From Rhabdophis nuchalis (lineage: Eukaryota; Chordata; Lepidosauria; Squamata; Natricidae), in the NCBI GenBank assembly GCA_039707465.1, contig CM077649.1:16384001-16448000 (forward strand): a stretch of DNA of 64,000 bases, in the 5' to 3' direction. Positions 11,444 through 22,412 of the stretch are shown here, piece by piece (position 1 is the stretch's first letter; each line of letters opens with the position of its first letter). Below the pieces are notes generated by a model. It was not told the origin of the DNA, made no database searches, and was given only the letters and a program-made list of their open reading frames with translations. The translations under genes were made by a program, and so were the position numbers.

Positions 11444-12575
11444 TCAAATTTCACTTTTCTTATTCCCATCATATCTTATTCTTCTAAAGTGAAGAACCAG
11501 TTATTGCTATTTTATACTATGCACTGTGTACTAGTACAATTATTTCTATTGTTTTATTCTTATTCTTGTTTTCTCTTCTGGTTTTTACAGTTGTAGAGCT
11601 GTAAAACTTCTAAACAGTACTAAATGCATTTTCCTCTCTGTAAAATTAAGGGTTTTCACAATTGCAGCCAATACCATTTATATTTCATGAAGGCATTGCT
11701 ACCGTGCCTTCTAATTTATACTTGATTGCTTATTTTATTGGTTTATGCTCTGAGATCAAACCATATTTTTAAACCACACAGAGTCACTTCAAAAATGGGA
11801 TGAGTGGCATATAAATTGAATAAATAAATCTGAAGAAGGATTCCTATTTTTATTGATTTCAACGTTGTATTAGTTTCTCATTAGAGGAATAATTAGTTAA
11901 GGGGAGGGTTGTAAAGTAGCTTAGTATTTTTCTTAATAAAATTGAACTTTTAAAAAACTTCTCAATTTATTTTTCCCCAAGTACGTGCTTTTTGAAGGAC
12001 ATTGTTCCTAATTTAGCTTTAAAAATTTTAAATGCCTCTTTAGTTTTAGTACTTGGGATTTTAGGATGTGTGTATCCAATGCCCTTATCATATTAAACAA
12101 AAACATCATTCAGACATTTAATTCAAACATCCCAAATACCATCCCTCTCTCTCCCTCGCCCTCCCTCCCTACCCCCCTTCTCGTATGTGCGTATACCATT
12201 TTAAACACATACTGTCATGAGCTTTACTGGAAAAAATACTAATGTAGAACATTTGCTTAGAAATTACCTTAATTTGATTAGACATACCTGCTATATTTAT
12301 CATAATGAAGATATATCCTTCTCCCATTCTTTTTCAGCTTTTGCTTGAGTGGTTTTATTGATGACTTAATTGTGTCAGGATCTTCTTTAGAATTATGAGA
12401 TGTTTTAAGTACAATCGTATGTTCTTAATTATCTTTGTTGCCATTGGAGATAAATCACTTGTTTTGATTGCTTTTCAAGACATGAGAAATAGCTCTTTGC
12501 TCCAATGTTGATTTATTATATTCATTTATTATATTATATTCATTCATTTATAATTTATTTATTATATCAGATACC
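11444..12575. other. Intron 2, no feature recognised
   Basis: AT-rich intron. A CT-rich patch at about 12,144-12,181 is the only compositional oddity. Confidence 0.4.
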
Positions 12576-12583
12576 AGTTAGAA

Positions 12584-12717
12584 CAGGGGTCCCCAACCTT
12601 TGCAACTTTAAGTCTGAAGGACTTCATCTCCCAGACCTCTCCAGCCAGCTTTCTGGCTGGAGAAGTCTGGGAGATGAAGTCCTTCAGACTTAAAGTTGCA
12701 AAGGTTGGGGACCCCTG
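12584..12717. mobile_element. Palindromic hAT MITE
   Basis: A 134-bp near-perfect palindrome with ends CAGGGGTCCCCAACC / GGTTGGGGACCCCTG, flanked by the exact 8-bp duplication AGTTAGAA. Both arms carry the private variant CATCTCCC (consensus CAGCTCCC), so the arms share changes. No coding capacity. Confidence 0.92.
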
Positions 12718-12725
12718 AGTTAGAA

Positions 12726-14200
12726 GACTTAGCTATTCCTTTATTTTATGTTTTTCAACTAGAGCAGCAACTATATCCCTACTAAAATTAAAGTATCTCC
12801 CCTGTTATATGAATCCCATTCTCGTATTTATAAAGATTATCATTTTCTATATGTCATTCAGTAAAAAATTGTTAGAACACCTTTAGGCTACTAAAGTGTA
12901 CCTTAAGTGTCTCACTGAACCAAAAGGTAAGGCTAGACATTAGCTGTAACATTTAAATTATTCTTCAATAAATTATTAAATAATAATTTAAAATTATTGT
13001 TCAATATTAAAATTGCTGAAATTGTAACTTTTTGCCGAACACAGGAAGAATAAGTGATAGGCTGTATGATAAAAAGGGCTATGAACTTTGGTTATAACAT
13101 TTTGTTTGAACAGTGGTTGAAATAAGTGATGTTCACATTACATTATAATTTAAAAGAGAAGTTTCATAAAATACCATTGGAATATGTCTCCAAAAATATT
13201 ATCTGGAATGTATAAAGATACTTCAAATTTTGTTGGAAATGTGGAAGGGTCATTTTATCATGCCTTGTAAAAAGTCAGAAAATTTGGAGTTCAGATACAT
13301 ATAATGATACAAAGAATTTTAAAGGCTAACATTCAATTAGAATGTTTTTGCTGGTACTATTAGACAATTAGAAAAAGCTAAGGAAGACTGCTTTCATATA
13401 TGATTACCACTTTGAGACTATTATATATGCAAAAATGGAAAGACTCTGAAATAGCCACAGTGGACTTATTTGCTTAGAGAAAGATCAATTATTACAATTA
13501 TTAGTGATTGGAAGTCTCCAATGGGCTTTTTCTGAAAAGTCTTACCTGTGTAGATTAAACATGGACAATTTCCTTAATTTTACTCAATATCTTTTCTTGA
13601 TGCATATATCATAGCAGGACTTTTCACTATTCCACAGACCTCTGGGGCTCCATAAGAATTTGATGGGTTCCAAGGGCAGAAGAAAAAAGTTTGCAACTAA
13701 TTTTCTATCACCAGAGATTGGATTTGAAATCTGTATATCTTTTAATGAAGGTTTTGAGATTTGAAACAATTTGAAAATTCCCTTATCATTTCATTGTACA
13801 TGTAAAAGAATCTCTGAATTTTTGAGGAAGAAGGGACTAATAATCCTATATAATCCTATAACAACATCCTGTAATCAGTTTCTGAATCATCTTGAATAAT
13901 TGTATTATGCTGGCTGATCTTATCTCATAAGAAAAAAGTCAGGTGTCTCCTAGATGATTATCTATAATACCCTCAACACAAAAAATGACTGCTTACAGAA
14001 CGCACACAATCCTATGGCATGCTTTCACTGAACTGCCAAAATTGGGCAACAAAAACAAATAATAGTCCAATAGTCTCCAAAAGTGCCTTCCTTGGTTAGA
14101 TCAAGGAAACAAAGAAAGAAGGGGAAGAAGTGATGATAAAATGACGATGAACGTGACAGTATATGTTGATTTTCAGAGATATTGATTGTTTAAAATAAGG
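12726..14200. other. Intron 2, no feature recognised
   Basis: AT-rich intron sequence with no recognised gene or young repeat. Confidence 0.4.
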
Positions 14201-14219
14201 AAAAATAATAATCAGGCTC

Positions 14220-14445
14220 AAATTATCCTTCTTTGGACACATTATGCAAAGACCTAGTTTTTTGGAGAAGGCATTAATGCTGGGAAAGAAAGAGAAGAAG
14301 ACAACGAAAGGGAAGATGGATAGATTCAGTTACACTGGTAATGAATACACCAGTGGAAGACCTGAAAGACTAGGTTAGGGATAGGTTGTCATGAAATCTC
14401 TCAGTGTGATCTCTAGGAGTCAAACATGACTTGCACATATGTTAC
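14220..14445 (+). mobile_element. Possible BovB/RTE LINE C-terminal tail
   Basis: Translation gives FFGHIMQRPSFLEKALMLGK followed by a Lys/Arg-rich stretch and ...GRPERLG, which resembles the C-terminal tail of BovB/RTE ORFs (FGHVMRR...LEK..MLGK). It is degraded by frameshifts and has no clear boundaries. Confidence 0.5.
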
Positions 14446-15012
14446 TCAATGCATATTGATTGCATATAATCAATCCATCAATAAGTCAAAATTGTAGAGT
14501 AGTTAAATCAAATCTTCCTTTAAAACAGGATAGTATCTATTTAGAGGTGGAAATAGCATGTCAGACAAATTTGTTATTCATAGTTATACCTAAAAATATT
14601 TGTGAGTGTGTGAAACTGCTTATTTCCTCTGATGTTTCAAACTCTTATTAACTTTTCAAATATATTGTTACTTTCTGTTTGTATACAACACAGAAAATGT
14701 GTTTACATGGGATAATCCAGACAAAATAGAAATTAGAATTAATTGGAATTAGTATATCTATGATTAAATAAAAATGATAAAGCAATTACTCTCATCTGCT
14801 CATTAAGATATATTGAAAGCTGAATTGAATATCATACATATTATATTCAAAATCATTACATTATTTATTTTGGGTTTATATGAATAAAATAAATAAATAT
14901 TTGTTATAAAATTCTGAGCTTAGACCTATCTTGAGAAATTCTCAATAAACATAGCTGATTAAGTCAAACTAAAATTACTAGACATTGGCATTTTAAAAGC
15001 TTGATTCAATAT

Positions 15013-15250
15013 TTAATAGCAATAGCACTTAGACTTATATACCACTTCACAGTGCTTTTACAGCCCTCTTTAAGTGGTTTCACAGAGTCAGAATATTGCC
15101 TCCAACAATCTAGGCCCTCATTTTACTGACCTCAGAAGGATGAAAGGCTGAGTCAATCTTGAGCCTGGTGAATTTGATCTGCCAAATTGCAGGCAACCAG
15201 CAGGCAGCAGAAATAGCCTGTAGTACTGCACTCTAACCACTGCACCACTT
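15013..15250 (-). mobile_element. tRNA-derived squamate SINE
   Basis: On the minus strand it reads AGTGGTGCAGTGGTTAGAGT (tRNA-like head) through GACTCAGCCTTTCATCC and ends ATATAAGTCTAAGTGCTAT. Head, body and tail are those of a common squamate SINE family. A second copy lies at 16,516. Confidence 0.75.
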
Positions 15251-15503
15251 GTTAATACTAGTATACCTATAATTAGTATGCCTATGGTTTTCTGGTTTTA
15301 GTTGTTTTTAGTTCTCTAATTTATTTTGTATGCTGAATTTTGTAATTGGAAGCCACCTCATTGGTTAATTTAAAACAATGAAGCATTGATGAACACATCA
15401 TTCCCTTTTTTCTGCTGTGTAATTACTTTTTCTCAAATGAAACAACTTATACTTATTGCATTTTTCTGTTTAGAAAAAGTATTACAAATTAGAAAGGTTG
15501 TTA

Positions 15504-15504
15504 C

Positions 15505-15535
<31 letters not shown>

Positions 15536-15554
15536 CTCCCCCCCCTCCTCTCAG
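15504..15554 (+). promoter_or_regulatory. CT-microsatellite polypyrimidine tract and acceptor of exon 3
   Basis: The 3' splice site of GRIK1 exon 3 is preceded by about thirteen CT dinucleotides, then a C-rich stretch and CCTCTCAG. The whole polypyrimidine tract is therefore a simple repeat likely to vary in length, and a likely site for polypyrimidine-binding proteins. Confidence 0.85.
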
Positions 15555-15812
15555 CATGTGACCAGCTTGCTCTGGGGGTAGCTGCACTATTTGGACCATC
15601 CCACAGCTCATCAGTCAGTGCAGTACAATCTATTTGCAATGCACTTGAAGTTCCACATATTCAGACACGATGGAAACATCCAACAGTGGATCTCAAAGAC
15701 TCTTTTTACATCAACCTCTATCCAGACTATGCAGCCATCAGCCGGGCAGTTTTAGATTTGGTGCTACATTACAACTGGAAGATAGTAACAGTTGTATATG
15801 AAGACAGTACAA
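15555..15812 (+). CDS. GRIK1: GRIK1 exon 3, amino-terminal domain
   Basis: A 258-nt exon of 2 + 85 codons + 1 base. It opens with [20 protein letters not shown] and includes [15 protein letters not shown], ending in VVYEDST. This is the core of lobe 1 of the GluK1 amino-terminal domain. The acceptor is an unusual CT microsatellite running into CCTCTCAG. The donor is ACAA|GTAAGT. The split codon at the exon 3/4 junction reads A|GT, Ser, where mammalian GluK1 has Gly as I recall it. Open reading upstream of the acceptor (from about 15,386) is intron sequence, including CT-repeat codons, and is not part of the protein. Confidence 0.96.
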
Positions 15813-15927
15813 GTAAGTATCGTGAAACATTTAAAAACATTACATTAACAGAAATGCTCCTGATTTTCTTAATTATTAATAGTTATTAGATCAGAACTTC
15901 AGAAGCACTATGCCTTCTTCTGCATTC

Positions 15928-16045
15928 ACCTAAGATACTGGAGTAGAACCAAGAAGACCAGGTTGAAATCCACCTTCAGCCACAGAAACTCAATGGGTGA
16001 CCTTAGGCTAATTATTGACACTTGGCCCATTCTATCTCTTGCAAG
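15928..16045 (+). mobile_element. Degraded SINE fragment
   Basis: Similar in layout to copies at 30,502 and 48,795: a tRNA-like TACTGGA... head, CCAGGTT, then TGGGTGACCTTAGGC (consensus TGGGTGACTTTGGGCCAGT). Divergent. Confidence 0.45.
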
Positions 16046-16515
16046 AAGGAAAAAAAACCTCCCCCCTCACTTAACCTCCTCATCTCTACCCTTTTGGCTG
16101 CCCTCCACTCTGCCACTGATGCCTAGCCATGCTGTCCCCCACTGCCATCAGCTTACCTTCTCTGTCTTCTTCTTGCTACTAATGAAACCTCCCCAGCTGA
16201 GGCAAGTGCTGCTGTTTGTGAGGCCTTCATCAGGTCTTTGTGACACATCACCTGACCTCGCAAGGTCTCCAGGAGACCTCCATGATGCTTCCTAGTACCT
16301 CATCACAGAGGTCTCATGGAGGTGCTTATTGTTTAAAAACTTTTATAGTTTTTTTCTCATTACACCTTTTGTTTTATCTCATTACTATTTGATGCTGGTT
16401 ATATCTTTTTATGGAAATTTTGTCTTTTAAATACTTGCCTGAGAATAAGGTCCAATTAGATCTAAACAGAAGATGACCATTTACAGGATTAGGGATAAAT
16501 TGGAGACACAGTAAC

Positions 16516-16736
16516 AATGGCAGTAGCACTTAGACTTATATACAGTTTTTAGTGCTTTACAGCCCTCTCTAAGCAGTTTACAGAGTCAGCATATTGCCCC
16601 CAACCAATCTGGGTCTTCATTTTACCAACTTCGGAAGGATGGAAGGCTGAGTCAACCTTGAGCCGTTGAGAATCAAATTGCTGGCAGTGAGCTGAATTAG
16701 CCTGCAATACTGCATTCTAACCACTGCACCACCTCC
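16516..16736 (-). mobile_element. tRNA-derived squamate SINE, second copy
   Basis: Same family and orientation as 15,013-15,250, with TTAGACTTATATAC at left and CTAACCACTGCACCACCT at right. Confidence 0.75.
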
Positions 16737-16758
16737 AATAGAAGAAAATGGAATAGAC

Positions 16759-16898
16759 CAGGGGTCTGCAAAGTTGGCTCTTTTAAGCCGGGTGGACTTC
16801 AACTCCCAGAATTGCCCAGCCAGCCATGCCATGCTGGCTGGGGAATTCTGGGAGTTGAAGTCCACCCGGCTTAAAAGAGCCAACTTTGCAGACCCCTG
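16759..16898. mobile_element. Palindromic hAT MITE (GCAAAGTTGGCTC subtype)
   Basis: A 140-bp palindrome, CAGGGGTCTGCAAAGTTGGC with its complement at the right end, flanked by the exact 8-bp duplication GAATAGAC. The subtype differs in its inner arm from the CAACCTTTGCAAC subtype. Confidence 0.92.
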
Positions 16899-16906
16899 GA
16901 ATAGAC

Positions 16907-18225
16907 ATTCAATCAAGTAATCCTTGGAATTCTATTTTTTTTTTCTGTAGGTTTGCCAGCCCATTTTTTAATCGATTGTAAAATATTCTTAGATGAATTT
17001 AAAAATATTGAATTATTTTAATGATATTTCCCCTACATAGCATTTGTCTATTATTTTGGTATTATTATTTTTTTAGTCCAATGTAAGCATTTAAATCCAA
17101 ACTCAGACTCTATCCTTGAGACAGGAAGCTATGAAATATCAGGGATTCATATCAAGGAACGAAATGTCTGTAATTTATCGGGGAGGACGGGGGGGACCAC
17201 CAAGTGACATTAACTATCATCTCCCTTCCCAGCATGCAACATGTACGAATGAGAAGCCCTGTTCAAACCAAAGCTAGAGCAGATAGCAAAGAGTTAGATC
17301 CTTTCTAATCCTCATGGCAAGATCATATTTGCTTCAGATGGGCTCTCATTTATTTTGGAGCTAAATGGGAAAAGAACCAAAAACGATAAGGGTTGAATAG
17401 TAATATAATCTCTTCTTCTTTTTGACATATTTTCTTGTCACCTCACAGAACATATTTGTAGATATGAAAAGAGATCTGTAGGCATTATGGATTAGACTTT
17501 TCCTTAATTAATCCATTTTCTCCCATTAAAATTCACCAGCAGCTATAATGTGAATTTTTCTTGCTGAGGACACCATATGATAAAGGATCTTTTTGAGCCA
17601 AGAAGTTTTAAACAGTAATTACAGCAGATATTATTATGCATTGCTCTGATATTATAACCTTCAGGAATGACTGAAGAAGCTTCTTTGGCAATAGAAGCTT
17701 AGCCAAGCTGTCAATTAACAGCCAACTTACATATCTTCCTTTATATTCAAAGTCTTTTCAGGAAGCCCACAAACCTGATCCAGCCAAAACCAGATTTGTT
17801 TAGTGCTTCTACAATTTTCACTTCAATAGCCATAATGGTTTGTATTTTTTATTGGCTTGTGGGTGTTTAAAAACTGAAAGAAGAAAATCAGTCTACCAGG
17901 AAAAAAGACAATTTTATCAGTTCAGTGTGAGGCCTTGAGCAAAGACAATAGCTGGCAGGAGAGCAATCACTCCTGCACATCAAAGTAACTAGAGTGATAT
18001 TTTATGCTGTTTTATACATCAGTTTGCATTCTTTTAGGGCAATTCTTATGCTGCAGATGTTAAAGAGAGCCGTACAAAGCAAAGCAAATGGGTCCATTCA
18101 CAAATCTGCTGAAGATTCATTACCATAATTACCATTTGTTAGAGGGTTCTTTTAAGCAACCCTTGCTTGTATTCAAATTCTTTCTTTGGAGGGTCTCTTT
18201 TGACTTATGGAAAAAAATCTTAAAT
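16907..18225. other. GRIK1 intron 3, no feature recognised
   Basis: Intron sequence of ordinary composition. I see no gene or clear repeat. Confidence 0.4.
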
Positions 18226-18666
18226 ATGTACAATACAATAATACGATACAATAGCAGAGTTGGAAGGGACCTTGGAAGTCTTCTAGTCCAACACCCTGCC
18301 TAGGCAGGAGCCCTATGCCATTTCAGACAAATGGCTATCCAACATCTTTTTAAAGACTTCCAGGGTTGGGGCATTCACAACTTCTAGAGGCAAGCAGTTC
18401 CACTGATTAATTGTTCTAATTGTCAGGAAATTTCTCCTCAGTTCTAAGTTGCTTCTCTTCTTGATTAGTTTCCACCCACTGCTTCTTGTTCTGCCCTCAG
18501 GTGCTTTGGAGAATAGTTTGACTCCCTCTTCTTTGTGGCAACCCCTGAGATATTGGAAGACTGCTATCAGGTCTCCCCTGGTCCTTTGGGAGAAGGGCGG
18601 CATATAAATCCAATAAATCCTAAATCCTAATCCTTCTTTTCATTAAACTAGACATACCCAGTTCCT
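18226..18666 (-). mobile_element. CR1 LINE 3' end with a 44-bp LINE-tail insertion
   Basis: A minus-strand CR1 3' end with ATACA-type tail. It encodes the C-terminal RT-distal region (SNLELRRNFLTIRTINQWNC, ...LEVFKKMLDSHLSEMA). The copy is interrupted at 18,587-18,630 by a 44-bp plus-strand L3-type 3' tail and resumes with CTTCTTTTCATTAAACTAGA. Confidence 0.85.
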
Positions 18667-18815
18667 TATTTTTATTTTATTTTATTTTATCAAATTTATA
18701 TACCGCCCTATCTCCCCGAAGGGACTCAGGGCGGTGCACAGAAATATAAAAAACAAATACAATACAATACAAAACAGTTTAAAATGAATTAAATTAGGGT
18801 CTGTGCTAAAAATTT
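18667..18815 (-). mobile_element. L3/CR1-like LINE 3' terminus
   Basis: A (TTTTA)n tail, terminal hairpin (TACCGCCCTATCTCCCCGAA...GGGCGGTGCAC) and the first part of the 3' UTR on the minus strand. It is cut off where a hAT MITE begins. Confidence 0.8.
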
Positions 18816-18821
18816 GGATTT

Positions 18822-18934
18822 TTTGGTGAAATTTAGAGAACCGGTGAGAGGGGGTTCCACTGGCGTACCTGGAAGTAAATCTGGCCCACCGCTGCCAGTG
18901 ACCCAACGGGAAGGAAAGGAAAGGAAAGAAGGAA

Positions 18935-19012
<78 letters not shown>

Positions 19013-19188
19013 ATTTATCATCACAATTGAGTTCAAAATTTTGGTTGCTAAGCAAGCGTTGTTAAATGAGTTTCACCACATTTTAAAAGGTGGCCACTCC
19101 CACCCTGTCACATGACTGCCAAGCCACGCCCACAAAATAGGCCACACCTACATAGTAGGTTCTAAAAAAAAATTGAAACCCACCACTG
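18822..19188 (+). mobile_element. hAT MITE with GAAA array, left end missing
   Basis: Second copy of the family at 9,142. It has the same GTGAAATTTAGAGAACCGGT interior, GAAA array (about 18,940-19,013), ACAATTGAGTT module and right terminus GAAACCCACCACTG. The left terminal repeat is missing, and the element abuts an L3 tail directly, suggesting a deletion joined the two. Confidence 0.85.
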
Positions 19189-20211
19189 ATGTCAGTGCTT
19201 GTGAAAACTGACCAGCAAAGAAACTGAAAGCAAAATATTTTCATATTAACAGTATGCAGTTGATAATGTTTAGCAGTACATTAATTTTATGTTGCTATCT
19301 TTAGGATCTTTTTTTTTTTCCTTTCCTTTAATTTATTTTAATCAATAAATAATTATTTATTCATTATCATTTGGGTTTTTTCCTGTTAGTTTTATGTCTC
19401 TGCTGTAATAAAAAAAAGTATAAAACATTTTAAAAAATACTGCTGAGTTTTGCAACAGTTCACTTGCTGAATTTTTTATGAAACGTTATTCCATTTGTGC
19501 ACTATTTAATTGTTCAGTGATCTTGGATATTTAAGAGGGTTTTTTTTTTAATGGCAATACTTATATTATGATGTACTTACACGAAACACATGAGCTCCTG
19601 AAATATTTTCCAAAGTTTGTCATTAAATTTTAATTTTTAATGTGAAATAAAATTATGAAATATACTGCTTGGCTAATTACAATTTGCGGTGCAAAAATAG
19701 CAGATTTTGTCCTAGTCTTTCCCACTCTTTGGCTGTGGCTTTTTATATATTATTCAAAGTCTACATGTGGGTTGGTCATGCATTGCCCTGTTTTAAATAA
19801 TAAAACTCATTTAACAAATAACAACAAAAACCTCCCACAGGAAAATATGTCAATTCATTTGAAGGCTTTCAGCTTTCCCTTTAAATTTATTTTTCTTCTT
19901 ATGAGGAATAAATGTTAGTAAAAAAAAAACCAACAAATTTCCAATGACCCTAGTAAAACTCTCTGATGTAGAGTTGGCTGTTCCAAAAACCTTGTTTGAA
20001 TGCCTATCTCAAAAGTTCAGAAAAGGAAGGGGGGAAAGTCTATAAATTTTCTCAATGAATTATGTGATCAATTAGAGTCTATCAAATTAAGCTTTTCTTT
20101 TGTGCAAACTTGAAATGTGTTGCAAACAGTGGATTTAAATGTTGAATATAAACGGTAGCCAAGATTCGTTGAACAGAAAGGGCATCTGAATGATTGGATG
20201 TCATTATCTAG
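19189..20211. other. End of intron 3, no feature recognised
   Basis: AT-rich intron sequence leading to the exon 4 acceptor. Confidence 0.4.
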
Positions 20212-20393
20212 GTCTAATCCGTCTGCAAGAGCTCATCAAAGCCCCTTCAAGATATAACATTAAAATCAAAATACGCCAACTGCCCTCTGGAAATAAAGAT
20301 GCTCGGCCATTACTCAAGGAGATGAAGAGGGGCAGAGAGTTCTTTGTGATATTTGATTGTTCACATGACACAGCGGCTGAAATCATGAAACAG
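20212..20393 (+). CDS. GRIK1: GRIK1 exon 4, amino-terminal domain
   Basis: A 182-nt exon: two bases finish the split Ser codon, then 60 codons run from [20 protein letters not shown] to AAEIMKQ, ending in phase 0. The acceptor is ATTATCTAG and the donor CAG|GTAAGC. The segment forms the lobe 1 to lobe 2 crossover of the amino-terminal domain. [20 protein letters not shown] differs from the mammalian form mainly by Lys/Arg exchanges, consistent with an orthologue under constraint. Reading continues past the donor into intron without a stop for a while, but the consensus donor, the 182-nt length and phase agreement with exon 5 fix the end. Confidence 0.96.
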
Positions 20394-20599
20394 GTAAGCA
20401 GGAGCGAAAGACTCATGTCATCTGGTTTGCAGTTGCTAGAAAGCACCGCATTATTTGGGGGAGGTTTAAGCGTTTGTTCATTACCATAATGCCTCTCTGA
20501 CAGCAGGAAAGGTTCTTTCAGCCTTCCTGATTAAAGGAGAAACTCAATTAAAGGTTATGTAGAAGGCACTGAACAATTGGCCTTTGGGATAGCATCATC

Positions 20600-21335
20600 T
20601 CTACTGGACCGGGACGCCCTTCGCACAGTCACTCATGCGCTTGTGACGTCCCGTCTAGGCTACCGTAATGCTCTACATGGGGCTCCCCTTGAGGTGCACC
20701 CGAAGGCTACACCTGGTCCAGAACGCGGCCGCGTGGGCAGTTTTGGGAGCTACCAGATACTCCCATGTAACACCGCTCCTGCGTGAGCTGCACTGGCTGC
20801 CTGTGGCCTTTCGGGTGCGTTTCAAGGTGTTGGTCACCATCTTCAAAGCGCTCCATGGCACAGGACCTAGTTATTTGCGGGATCGTATCCTGCCCCATAC
20901 ATCCCTTCGGCCGATTCGCTCCCACAGAGAGGGACTTCTCCAGGTGCCGTCCACTAGGCAATGCCAGCGGGCAACACCCAGGGGAAGGGCCTTCTCTGTG
21001 ATGGGCCCGACCCTTTGGAACAACCTTCTCCCCGATATTAGAACTACCACGGACCTCCGCTCCTTCTGCCAAAAAGTTAAAACCTATCTGTTCCATCAGG
21101 CTGGCTTGGCCTAATTTATGCTTCTCGCCCCAGTCTGTAATTTAAATTGTTTTATTTGGTTTTAATGGGATATAGTTTTTAATATTTTTAAATTTTGTAC
21201 AGGGTTATTTAATTCGATTTTAACTATGTATGTATTGTTATGTTTTTAGATGTTTTTTTTATTTTTCCTGTACACCGCCCCGAGTCCCTTCGGGGAGAGG
21301 GGGTGGTCTAGAAATTAAATAAATAAATAAATAAA
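20600..21335 (+). mobile_element. L3/CR1-like LINE 3' fragment
   Basis: Plus-strand copy starting near the CTGGACCGGGACGCCC word of the ORF, with open reading at 20,668-21,114 (GLPLRCTRRLHLVQNAAAWA ... LKTYLF-type end), 3' UTR, terminal hairpin and (AAAT)n tail. It sits about 200 bp downstream of exon 4. Confidence 0.87.
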
Positions 21336-21925
21336 TCTCAACAGGTATAAAGATTATGCATGTCCTAAGCTTAAGCACTATCTAAATACCCAATTTCAAA
21401 TGGCAGACATCTGATATAAAAAATGATGGATGACAATAAATAACAAATTTAATTTTGTCCAATTGCTAGCGACAGCTATCGTAATGTATAACTTGTTCCC
21501 CCATGGAGGCATACCTGGCACCTTGCAGCAATGAACTGTTTAAAAATATCCCAGGATTTGTTGCATCCTCCTAATATGTATTTTTACCAAAGCTATATCT
21601 CCTAGGTTTCAGTTTTATGGATACAGTTTCTTATTTTATGTAGAATTATATTTTATTATTGCTTGCCTGGGAGCTGCCAGTGAGATCGAGGTAAAGGTTG
21701 CAAATAAATTTGTTCAAAATTGTGGCAGGTTAACAATCAACAACATAAACACAACTGCAATAGTTGATGTAGGCAAAAACAATAATTACAATGGGAGGCC
21801 TCTTGGCCAAAACATCTGGTTGAAATCTTATCGCTAGATCAAAGGGTCAAGACTCATGCCCCTGAGATTCAGACAGTTGTTTACAGTTACATGTTTAGCT
21901 GTCTCAACTGAATCCTATTGTATTT
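21336..21925. other. Intron 4 segment, no feature recognised
   Basis: AT-rich intron sequence between a LINE and a palindromic repeat. Confidence 0.4.
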
Positions 21926-22140
21926 TGTATTTTTAGAATCCTCTGAACTTTTCCCAAAGGTGCTTTTTCAAGAGGCAACTGGGCTTTCTGGTTTTTCTTT
22001 GAAAACATTTCGTTTCTCATCCAAGAAACTTTCAGAGCTGAGGAAGTTTCTTGGATGAAAAGCGAAATGTCTTCAAAGAAAAACCAGAAAGTCCCAGTTG
22101 CCCCTTGAAAAAGCACCTTTGGGACATCCATGACCTGGAT
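21926..22140. repeat. Palindromic 'GAAACGTCTTC' repeat, copy 1
   Basis: An inverted repeat whose arms are AAGGTGCTTTTTCAAGAGGC...TTTGAAAACATTTCGTTTC and the complement. Related copies are at 40,822 and 63,370. The family consensus reads GGATGAGAAGCGAAACGTCT on one strand. It may be the terminal part of a Penelope-like element, but I cannot confirm this. A hAT MITE has inserted at its right edge. Confidence 0.6.
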
Positions 22141-22404
22141 CAGGGGTCTCCAACCTTTGCAACTTTAAGTCTGAAGGACTTCAGCTCCCAGAATTCTCCA
22201 GCCAGTGGTTCCTCTGCTTGACTATAGTAGATTGTATTATCTTTAAGGTTACGTCTGGGTATTTTACAGATTATTGTTAATGGTTTTTTTAAAAAAAAGA
22301 TATACAAAATATATGTGGGAATCAGATAAGAAAGCAATGCTGGCTGGAGAAGTCTGGGAGCTGAAGTCCTTCAGACTTAAAGTTGCAAAGGTTGGGGACC
22401 CCTG
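22141..22404. mobile_element. Palindromic hAT MITE with a long unmatched loop
   Basis: The ends CAGGGGTCTCCAACC / GGTTGGGGACCCCTG are flanked by the exact duplication ACCTGGAT. Unlike its relatives, it has about 130 bp of unique AT-rich sequence in the loop between the arms. The arms remain complementary. The loop source was not found in the window. Confidence 0.9.
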
Positions 22405-22412
22405 ACCTGGAT

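Noticed and set aside
15386..15554. Extended N-terminal reading upstream of exon 3
   Set aside because: The open frame runs across the CT-repeat acceptor; the splice site and phase show coding starts at 15,555.
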